A DNA stretch of 64,000 nucleotides, taken from Nucisporomicrobium flavum. Lineage in GTDB: Bacteria > Actinomycetota > Actinomycetes > Mycobacteriales > Micromonosporaceae. A model generated the notes under the pieces. That model saw only the letters and a program-made list of their open reading frames with translations. It was not told the DNA's origin and ran no database searches. Positions 55,364 to 64,000 of this stretch are shown here, piece after piece; position 1 is the stretch's first letter; each line of letters starts with the position of its first letter. Location of the stretch: assembly GCF_016464385.1 (NCBI RefSeq), contig NZ_JADMLH010000009.1:262775-326774 (forward strand). The letters are read 5' to 3'. A program made the position numbers and the translations under genes.

Positions 55364-56080
55364 TCAGTGCACCGCCAGGCGCGCGTTCGCCGGGCGGGCG
55401 ACCGGCTCGGCCGGGCTCCACTGCTCCGCCCGCCGGGCGTCCTCGGGCCGCGGGTCGCGCCCGGCGCTCATCGTCGCGGCCAGCGCCTCCGCGCGCAGGC
55501 TGCGCAGGGCCACGGCGGCCTTCTCGGCCTCCGCCCACGCCGACCGCTCCCGCTCGACGGCGGCCCGGTACGCGGCCAAGCGATGCTCGGCGACGGCGGC
55601 CCGCAAGGCGGTCTCCTGAGCGACCGGATGCTTGCGCGGATTCCACGGGCCGCGGTGCGCGAGCACCTCGTTGAGCTGGGCGATCGACAGCTCCTTGCGG
55701 CGGCACGCAGCGAGCGCCGAGCGGTGCAGGCAACGCGTGCGGTCGGCGATCTCGGCCCGGGTGCGGCGCTGCCGGAGCACCGGGAACACGGCCGCCGCCC
55801 GGCAGCGACGGGCCTCGCGGTCGGCGGCGTCGTACGCGGCCCAGGCGGCGTCGACCTCCTCCTGCGCGATCTCCCACGCGACGCGGCTGCGCCGGGCGAC
55901 CCCGGCGGCGTGATCGGCGGCCGCGGCCACCTCATCGGCGTACCGTTCGGCGGCGGACGGCGGGGCGGGGTGACGGCCGGCGCGCGCCTCCCGGCGCGGC
56001 ACGGCGACAGCGGCCGTCGCGGCGGCGACGGCGAGCAGCATGATCATCCAGATGACGGCAGCGGTCTCCACGGTCAACAC
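55364..56080 (-). CDS. Membrane-anchored coiled-coil protein
   Basis: This 238-residue protein has one N-terminal membrane helix (AAVIWMIMLLAVAAATAAVAV) and a long Ala/Glu/Arg-rich helical body (ERYADEVAAAADHAAGVARRSRVAWEIAQEEVDAAWAAYDAADREARRCRAAA ...). The body is predicted to be coiled coil, with a short Pro-rich end. Three Cys and many charged heptads are visible. No family is recognised. The topology suggests a cytoplasmic coiled coil tethered to the membrane. It may follow the 56243-56725 gene in the same direction after a 162-nt gap. Confidence 0.65.
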   Translation of the reverse strand: MLTVETAAVIWMIMLLAVAAATAAVAVPRREARAGRHPAPPSAAERYADEVAAAADHAAGVARRSRVAWEIAQEEVDAAWAAYDAADREARRCRAAAVFPVLRQRRTRAEIADRTRCLHRSALAACRRKELSIAQLNEVLAHRGPWNPRKHPVAQETALRAAVAEHRLAAYRAAVERERSAWAEAEKAAVALRSLRAEALAATMSAGRDPRPEDARRAEQWSPAEPVARPANARLAVH

Positions 56081-56242
56081 CGGTTTCCTCGTGCGTCGGG
56101 CTTCGCTGATGACGGGCGGGCGGCCGCGGCGGGTACGGGCACAGCACCTCGCCGCGGACCACCGGGGCGACGCTCACACGGGCGGGGCAGGCGCGCACGC
56201 CGGCCCGTGGGCGTCACGGGAGGGTTTCTTCGCCGGTGGCCG

Positions 56243-56725
56243 CTACGCCCGCGGCGGGGCACGCCCGGCGTAGGGGCGCTGGGCGGCACCGTCGAGGCCG
56301 GGCACGTCCCGGTCGCAGAGCTTGGCCGGACCGGCCGCGTCGGAGGAGAAGGCGGGCGCGTCGGCCGTCCCGGCGCGGGAGGCGTCGGGGTTCACGGTGC
56401 CGTCCGAGCCGCCGGAGGCGGTCGCGGTCTCGCCGGAGGTGGCCGCGCGGGCCTCCAGGCCGGCGACGGCGGCGGCGCGGGCCTCCTCGCCCGACGGCGC
56501 GGAACCGGGCCGGGAGTCACCCTCCGGCACCAGCACGCGGTCGCCGAGGCTCGCGTCCAGCGGCGCATCGACCGTGGTGACCACGGTCCCGGAGGTGCCG
56601 GCGTCGGGCGTCGCGGACAGTGCCGGCGTGGCGAACGCGAGCGCGATCAGCGCCAGCCCGGCGAGAAATTGCAGCAGGCGGCGCCCGTCCCAGTGACGGG
56701 GAAGCAGGCGCACGACGTCGGCCAC
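56243..56725 (-). CDS. Secreted or anchored low-complexity protein
   Basis: This 160-residue protein begins MADVVRLLPRHWDGRRLLQFLAGLALIALAFATPALSATPDAG, a signal peptide or anchor with a possible cleavage at ALSA-TP. After it come GTVVTTVDAPLDASLGDRVLVPEGDSRPG and an Ala/Ser/Gly/Glu-rich region with two late Cys-free segments and one Cys (KLCDRDVPG). No family is recognised. TAGGTT ends 6 nt before the GTG at 56725, suggesting a leaderless start and supporting this as a real gene. Confidence 0.55.
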   Translation of the reverse strand: MADVVRLLPRHWDGRRLLQFLAGLALIALAFATPALSATPDAGTSGTVVTTVDAPLDASLGDRVLVPEGDSRPGSAPSGEEARAAAVAGLEARAATSGETATASGGSDGTVNPDASRAGTADAPAFSSDAAGPAKLCDRDVPGLDGAAQRPYAGRAPPRA

Positions 56726-56731
56726 GGCATC

Positions 56732-56737
56732 AACCTA
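56732..56737 (-). promoter_or_regulatory. -10 element, leaderless start for gene at 56725
   Basis: Minus-strand TAGGTT, then GATGCC, then the GTG start. There is no Shine-Dalgarno sequence. Confidence 0.45.
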
Positions 56738-56877
56738 CCGTGATCCGCAGGTCCGTGCACAGATCGCATCGACTGAGTACTTCGTCCCACTCCCCCGGGT
56801 GAACGCCACCGGACGGGCCCCGGCCGCCGTGACCGGCGTCTCGCGGCGTGCGGCCGGTCGTGAGGGACCATGGTGGG

Positions 56878-57714
56878 GTGGAGCGAGTCGAGGAGCTGGC
56901 GCGGTGGTGCGCCGACGGCGGTGTCGTGGTGCTGAGCGGCGCGGGCCTGTCCACCGAGTCCGGCATCCCGGACTACCGCGGCCCGTCGGGCGCCGCCCGG
57001 CCCGGCACCCCGATGACCTACCAGGCGTTCACCCGGGATCCGATCGCGCGCCGGCGCTACTGGGCGCGCAGCCACCTCGGGTGGCGCACCATCGGCGACG
57101 CCCGTCCGAACGACGGGCACCGGGCGGTCGCGCGCCTGCAGGAGCTGGGCCGCGTCGACGGGATCATCACGCAGAACGTCGACGGGCTGCACCAGTCCGG
57201 CGGCGCGCACGGGGTGGTCGAGCTGCACGGCAACCTGGCCTGGATCGTCTGCCTGGACTGCGGCCGGCGGACCGGCCGGGCCGAGCTCGGCGAGCGGCTC
57301 GACGCCGCGAACCCGGGCTTCGCCGCGGCGGTCTCGGCCGTGAACCCGGACGGCGACGTGGAGATCGACGATGCCGAGCTGGACGGCTTCACGGTGGTGG
57401 ACTGCACGGCCTGCGGCGGCATGCTCAAGCCCGATGTCGTGTACTTCGGCGAGACCGTGCCGCCGGCCCGGGTGAGCCGCAGCTTCGAGCTCGTCGCCGG
57501 GGCGCGGACCCTGCTGGTCCTCGGTTCGTCGCTCACCGTCATGTCGGGCCGCCGGTTCGTGCTGCGGGCGGCGAAGGACGGGATCCGGGTGGCGATCGTC
57601 AACCAGGGCGAGACGCGGGGAACGCCGTACGCGCAGCTGATCGTCGACGCGCCGCTGGGCCGGGTGCTGCCCGAGGTGGTCCGGCGCGTCGAAGGAGTCC
57701 CCGCGGCCCACTGA
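56878..57714 (+). CDS. NAD-dependent protein deacylase (sirtuin)
   Basis: This 278-residue Sir2-family enzyme removes acyl groups from lysine using NAD. Motifs are VVLSGAGLSTESGIPDYRG (NAD binding), IITQNVDGLHQSGG, the catalytic His in VVELHGNLAW and the zinc site with CLDCGRR and CTACGGMLKPDVVYFGE. The ending is LLVLGSSLTVMSGRRFVLRAAKDGIRVAIVNQGETRG. An extra roughly 35-residue insert with acidic residues lies between the two zinc Cys pairs. No transmembrane part is seen. The GTG at 56878 is the best start; an in-frame ATG at 56848 is less likely. Confidence 0.92.
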   Translation: MERVEELARWCADGGVVVLSGAGLSTESGIPDYRGPSGAARPGTPMTYQAFTRDPIARRRYWARSHLGWRTIGDARPNDGHRAVARLQELGRVDGIITQNVDGLHQSGGAHGVVELHGNLAWIVCLDCGRRTGRAELGERLDAANPGFAAAVSAVNPDGDVEIDDAELDGFTVVDCTACGGMLKPDVVYFGETVPPARVSRSFELVAGARTLLVLGSSLTVMSGRRFVLRAAKDGIRVAIVNQGETRGTPYAQLIVDAPLGRVLPEVVRRVEGVPAAH

Positions 57715-57845
57715 TCACGGATCGGTCACGGGAGGGCCTGCGGCCGGCGGGTGATTCGCCCGGTTCGTGGTGGCGTGTGAAGCCGGTAAACGCCTGAGTC
57801 TCCCCTTGGTTATCGTCTCGAAACCTAAATAAAGACGCCGACGCG

Positions 57846-57902
57846 TTGACGTGACGCGGCTCACCGGAGTTTACTGCCGGAACCGCTCCCGAAACCGGTT
57901 CC
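57846..57902 (+). promoter_or_regulatory. Promoter and LacI-type operator upstream of lacI-family gene
   Basis: TTGACG (57846-57851) and TTTACT (57870-57875), 18 bp apart, form a candidate promoter. GAAACCGGTTCC (57891-57902) is a near-perfect palindrome with the central CG step typical of LacI-family sites, placed about 10 nt after the expected start site, ideal for autorepression. GGAACCG at 57879-57885 adds a further half-site. The rest of 57715-57845 holds an AT-rich patch (57820-57834) but no gene. Confidence 0.5.
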
Positions 57903-57942
57903 GAACCTGCGGTTTACCCCACGGACACAAGTCGGAGGACCA

Positions 57943-58962
57943 GTGCCAATCACCATCGCCGATGTGGCGGCCCGGGCCAAGGTCAGCAAGACCACGGTGT
58001 CCCGGGTCCTCAACGGCAAGGGTGAACTGGACGAGTCCACCGCCGCCCGGGTCCGCAAGGTCATCGAGGAACTCGGATACGTGCCGAGCTCCCGGGCCGT
58101 CGGGCTGGCCCGCGGGCGTACCCGGGTCGTCGGCATGCTGGTCCCCTCCCTGACCTGGCCGTGGATCGGCGAGGTCCTGCAGGGCGCGGTCGACGTGCTG
58201 GAGACCGAGCGCTACGGGCTGCTGCTGTTCACCTGCAACCGGGGTGAGGAGTCCATGCGCCAGTTCGGCGTCCAGGTCTCGGCCAAGAGCTTCGACGGCC
58301 TGCTGGTCATCGAGCCCGAGGGCACCCTCGACTACATCGCCACGCTGCACGCCCGCGGGCTGCCGGTCGTGCTGATCGACGACCGGGACGTCCAGCCGAT
58401 GCAGATCCCGAGCGTCGGCACCACCCACTTCACCGGCGCCGGCGCGGCGGCGCGACACCTGCTGGAGATCGGCCGCTACAAGCCGCTGGTCATCGCCGGC
58501 CCCGAGCGCTTCGGCTGCACCGTGCAGCGCCTCGAGGGCTTCGCGACCGAGTACGCCGAGGCGGGCCACCCGATCCCGGCCGGCCACATCCTGCCCGGCG
58601 ACTTCACCATCGCCTGCGGCTTCGAGGGCGTGAACGCCGCGATCGAGGCGGGGCTCGACTTCGACGCCGTCTTCGCCCACAACGACCTCTCCGCCACCGG
58701 CGCCATGCAGGCGATCCTCGACAGTGGACGGCGCATCCCCCAGGACGTCGCGGTGGTGGGCTTCGACGACATCCCGCTGGCGGCGCACACCCAGCCGCCG
58801 CTGACCACCGTGCACCAACCGTTGCGCGAGATGGGCGAGGCCGCGGCACGCACGCTGCTCGCCCACTTCGAGGGCTCACCCCTGCCCAACCGACCGACCG
58901 TCATCCCCGCCACCTTCATGGCCCGCGGCTCGACCGGAGCCGGACCGGCCGCCACCACCTGA
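57943..58962 (+). CDS. LacI-family transcriptional regulator
   Basis: This 339-residue regulator has the LacI HTH and hinge (ITIADVAARAKVSKTTVSRVLNGKGELDESTAARVRKVIEELGYVPSSRAVGLARGRTRVVGML) and a periplasmic-binding-like effector domain (VVLIDDRDVQPMQIPSVGTTH ... VDAVFAHNDLSATGAMQAI ... VAVVGFDDIPLAAHTQPPLTTVHQPLREMG). It likely senses a sugar and represses itself and the adjoining transport operon. The GTG start has GGAGGA upstream. The downstream Opp-like operon begins 160 nt later with its own promoter region, so the regulation is inferred from position. Confidence 0.9.
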   Translation: MPITIADVAARAKVSKTTVSRVLNGKGELDESTAARVRKVIEELGYVPSSRAVGLARGRTRVVGMLVPSLTWPWIGEVLQGAVDVLETERYGLLLFTCNRGEESMRQFGVQVSAKSFDGLLVIEPEGTLDYIATLHARGLPVVLIDDRDVQPMQIPSVGTTHFTGAGAAARHLLEIGRYKPLVIAGPERFGCTVQRLEGFATEYAEAGHPIPAGHILPGDFTIACGFEGVNAAIEAGLDFDAVFAHNDLSATGAMQAILDSGRRIPQDVAVVGFDDIPLAAHTQPPLTTVHQPLREMGEAAARTLLAHFEGSPLPNRPTVIPATFMARGSTGAGPAATT

Positions 58963-59122
58963 ACCCGGGGTTCCCCTCCACGCCGACCCAGCGGCAGCGA
59001 CGCCCACCTGAGAAGAGCCGCACCGGACCTCGCACGCCGACCGCCTCCAGCGGCCGGCCGTACCCGCCCTTCCTCGGGCACCCCCTCTCACCCGATATCG
59101 CATTACCTGAGGAGATTTAGAG

Positions 59123-60805
<1,683 letters not shown>

Positions 60806-60813
60806 TCCGCACC

Positions 60814-60845
60814 GCCGCCCCCGGGACCCGCGTCCCGGGGGCGGC
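60814..60845 (+). terminator. Intercistronic hairpin between binding protein and ATPase genes
   Basis: GCCGCCCCCGGGAC (60814-60827) pairs perfectly over 14 bp with GTCCCGGGGGCGGC (60832-60845), loop CCGC. In binding-protein operons such hairpins act as partial terminators or mRNA stabilisers that keep the binding protein in excess of the membrane complex. Confidence 0.65.
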
Positions 60846-60885
60846 ACCGCGGCGGTTCCGACCCCTTTCCTCAAAGGAACTCGAC

Positions 60886-61992
60886 ATGACGTTGAGCCCC
60901 GACGCGAAAGCGCCGGCCAGCGAGGTGGTGCTTGAGGCGATCGGCCTGACCAAGCACTTCCCCGTCCGCCGGAAGCTGCGCGACCTGTTCAAGCGCGAGC
61001 ACGACGCCGTGCACGCGGTCGACGACGTGAACCTCACCCTGCGGCGTGGTCGGGTGGTCGCGCTGGTCGGCGAGTCCGGCTCCGGCAAGTCCACGGTCGC
61101 GCGGCTGCTCGCGCAGCTGTACCCGCGTACCGCGGGGGACATCCAGCTGCACGGCGAGTCCACCCGGGTCAAGAGCGGCAGGCCCTTCCGGGCGTACGCC
61201 CGCCGCGTCCAGATGATCTTCCAGGACCCGTTCGCGTCGCTGAACCCGGTGCACACGATCCGGTACCACCTCACCCGGTCGCTGAAGATCCACGGCAACG
61301 CCGGCAGCTCCGCGGCGGACCTCGAGAGCGCGCTCACCGACCTGCTCAACCGGGTCAGCCTGACGCCGCCCGAGCGCTACCTGGACAAGTTCCCCCACGA
61401 GCTCTCCGGCGGCCAGCGGCAGCGCGTCGCGATCGCCCGGGCCCTCGGCGCGGACCCCGAGGCGCTGCTCGCCGACGAGCCGGTGTCCATGCTGGACGTG
61501 TCGATCCGCCTCGGCGTGCTCAACCTGCTGCGGGACCTGAAGGAACGGCTGAACCTGGCCATCCTCTACATCACCCACGACATCGCGTCGGCGCGCTACT
61601 TCGCCGACGAGACCCTCGTGATGTACGCCGGCCGCATGGTCGAGGGCGGCGACAGCGAGAGCGTCACGCAGTCGCCGGCGCACCCGTACACCCGGCTGCT
61701 GATCGAATCGGCGCCCGACCCGGACCGGATCGAGAACATGCTCGGCGACGCCGGGGACCGGGGCAACGGCGAGCCGCCGAGCCTGATCCGCCCGCCCGCC
61801 GGCTGCCGGTTCCACCCGCGCTGCCCGATGGCGATGCCGCGCTGCACCACCGACCTGCCGGTCCGCCTGGAGATCGGCGACGCCCCCGGCCACTGGGCCG
61901 CCTGCTGGCTGTACGACCCGGCCACGGTCGCCGAGCAGCCGCCGGGATCGGCAGCCGCCGCGGGCATCGTGAACGTGGAGGGCGCCCGATGA
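60886..61992 (+). CDS. ABC transporter ATPase (OppF/DppF-like)
   Basis: This 368-residue protein has Walker A GESGSGKSTVARLL, Q-loop IFQDPFASLNP, signature LSGGQRQRVAIARAL and Walker B ALLADEPVSMLD. The H-loop is YITHD. It ends with the Opp/Dpp C-terminal extension (HPYTRLLIESAPDPD ... GCRFHPRCPMAMPRC ... HWAACWLY) that carries an iron-sulfur-like Cys set: CRFHPRCPMAMPRC and a final Cys. It powers import through the two permeases that follow. AAAGGAA precedes the ATG. Its stop overlaps the next start (ATGA). Confidence 0.9.
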   Translation: MTLSPDAKAPASEVVLEAIGLTKHFPVRRKLRDLFKREHDAVHAVDDVNLTLRRGRVVALVGESGSGKSTVARLLAQLYPRTAGDIQLHGESTRVKSGRPFRAYARRVQMIFQDPFASLNPVHTIRYHLTRSLKIHGNAGSSAADLESALTDLLNRVSLTPPERYLDKFPHELSGGQRQRVAIARALGADPEALLADEPVSMLDVSIRLGVLNLLRDLKERLNLAILYITHDIASARYFADETLVMYAGRMVEGGDSESVTQSPAHPYTRLLIESAPDPDRIENMLGDAGDRGNGEPPSLIRPPAGCRFHPRCPMAMPRCTTDLPVRLEIGDAPGHWAACWLYDPATVAEQPPGSAAAAGIVNVEGAR

Positions 61993-62969
61993 GGTACCTG
62001 GTCCAGCGGATCCTGTTCTACGTCTTCACGGCGTGGGCCGCGATCACCATCAACTTCTTCATCCCCCGGATGATCCCCGGCGACCCGGTCAAGTCGCTGC
62101 TCGCCCGCTTCCAGGGCCAGATGAGCACCGAGGCGATCAACTCGCTCTACGTGCTGTTCGGCCTCGACAAGGACGCCAGCATCTGGAGTCAGTACATCGA
62201 CTACTGGCAGCAGCTGTTCCACGGCGACCTGGGGCTGTCCTTCACGGCGTTCCCGTCGCCGGTGTCCGAGGTCATCAGCGACGCGCTGCCGTGGACCCTC
62301 GCGCTGGTCGGCATCACGACGATCATCAGCTTCCTCATCGGCACCGGCCTCGGCGTGCTCGCCGGGTGGCGGCGCGGCTCCTGGATCGACGGGCTGCTGC
62401 CGACCACGACGTTCCTCTCGTCGGTGCCGTACTTCTGGCTCGGCCTCCTGGCGATCTACCTGCTCGCCGGCCCGGACAGCTTCTTCCCGTCGTCCGGCGG
62501 CTACGAGCCGGGCCTCGTGCCGGCCTGGGACCAGTACTTCATCCCGAGCGCGATCCGGCACAGCCTGCTGCCCGCGCTGACGATCCTCATCTCGTCGGTC
62601 AGCGGCTGGATCCTCAGCATGCGCAACATGATGGTCACCGTCGCGTCGGAGGACTACATCACCGTCGCGCACGCCAAGGGCCTGTCCGACCGCCGGGTGT
62701 CGCTGAGCTACGCGGCCCGCAACGCGCTGCTGCCCAACGTCTCCGGCTTCGCGCTGGCGCTCGGCATGATCGTCGGCGGCACGCTGCTGGTGGAGATCGT
62801 GTTCTCGTACCCGGGCCTCGGCTTCCTGCTGTTCCGGGCGGTCGGCGCCAAGGACTACCCGCTGATGCAGGGCATCTTCCTGGTCATCACGATCTCCGTG
62901 CTGGTCGCGAACCTCATCGCCGACGTCGTGTACCTGCTGCTCGATCCCCGTACCCGCAAGGAGGGCTGA
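61989..62969 (+). CDS. ABC transporter permease 1 (OppB/DppB-like)
   Basis: This 326-residue integral membrane protein has six helices. The first is RILFYVFTAWAAITINFFIPRMIPGDPV, and the cytoplasmic EAA loop is EDYITVAHAKGLSDRRVSLSYAARNALLP, which contacts the ATPase. The VPYFWLGLLAIYLLAG and GGTLLVEIVFSYPGLGFLLFRAVGAKDYPLMQG segments are typical of DppB. Start and previous stop overlap by 4 nt. The next gene begins 3 nt after its stop. Confidence 0.9.
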   Translation: MRYLVQRILFYVFTAWAAITINFFIPRMIPGDPVKSLLARFQGQMSTEAINSLYVLFGLDKDASIWSQYIDYWQQLFHGDLGLSFTAFPSPVSEVISDALPWTLALVGITTIISFLIGTGLGVLAGWRRGSWIDGLLPTTTFLSSVPYFWLGLLAIYLLAGPDSFFPSSGGYEPGLVPAWDQYFIPSAIRHSLLPALTILISSVSGWILSMRNMMVTVASEDYITVAHAKGLSDRRVSLSYAARNALLPNVSGFALALGMIVGGTLLVEIVFSYPGLGFLLFRAVGAKDYPLMQGIFLVITISVLVANLIADVVYLLLDPRTRKEG

Positions 62970-62972
62970 CCG

Positions 62973-64000
<1,028 letters not shown>

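Overview
The window is very GC-rich DNA with strong third-position G/C bias. It encodes Lsr2, an F420-dependent glucose-6-phosphate dehydrogenase (Fgd), several luciferase-like F420 oxidoreductases, two FliA/WhiG-type sigma factors, a LacI-controlled transport operon and many secreted hydrolases. This combination points to a mycelial actinobacterium, most likely a member of the Micromonosporaceae (Actinoplanes/Micromonospora-like). The genus is an inference. I recognised no rRNA, tRNA, insertion sequence, prophage or CRISPR array, so this looks like ordinary chromosomal sequence with 56 protein genes.

Layout. 0-5.3 kb: truncated esterase, ABM-domain protein, aminoglycoside-phosphotransferase-like protein, unknown protein, a GC-rich tandem-repeat gap, a secreted PD40 propeller protein and trmB. 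5.3-9.7 kb: hybrid GAF/PAS histidine kinase and a selenium-binding-protein/methanethiol-oxidase gene coupled to a membrane protein. 9.8-11.3 kb: XRE regulator divergent from two tiny Cys-rich zinc proteins. 11.3-22.5 kb (minus strand): gamma-glutamyltransferase, a heterodimeric ABC exporter whose first subunit carries a ~270-residue Ala/Pro/Gly repeat tail, a TAP-like hydrolase and a large M14 carboxypeptidase. 22.6-31.6 kb: PQQ sugar dehydrogenase lipoprotein, AbfB-domain membrane protein, SSS symporter with a small partner, secreted S15/CocE hydrolase and secreted GH97 glycosidase.

31.6-42.5 kb is a regulator and redox region: TetR/FAD-monooxygenase divergon, HAD phosphatase, GT2, two LLM oxidoreductases and fgd. 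It also holds an unusual single polypeptide joining an ECF sigma factor, a zinc anti-sigma-like motif, a membrane helix and an extracellular glycoside hydrolase. Divergent from that gene is an RsbW-like kinase plus a SpoIIE-like phosphatase. 42.6-57.7 kb: lsr2, D,D-carboxypeptidase, DUF456 protein, a degenerate PIG-L protein, two paralogous FliA-type sigma genes flanking a HelD-family RNA polymerase-recycling helicase, a lipoprotein, a DEAD-box helicase, a YiiX-like protease, an App1-type phosphatase and a sirtuin. 57.9-64 kb: LacI regulator followed by an Opp/Dpp-like operon (binding protein, ATPase, two permeases) that runs off the right edge.

Two themes recur. First, at least nine genes have a TANNNT -10 hexamer 5-8 nt before the start codon, so their mRNAs are probably leaderless. 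Second, transcription units are separated by strong GC-rich hairpins, and several convergent pairs overlap at their 3' ends. The most unusual items are the sigma/anti-sigma/glycosidase fusion, a promoter followed at once by an intrinsic-terminator hairpin beside helD, the repeat-tailed ABC exporter and the degenerate PIG-L protein.
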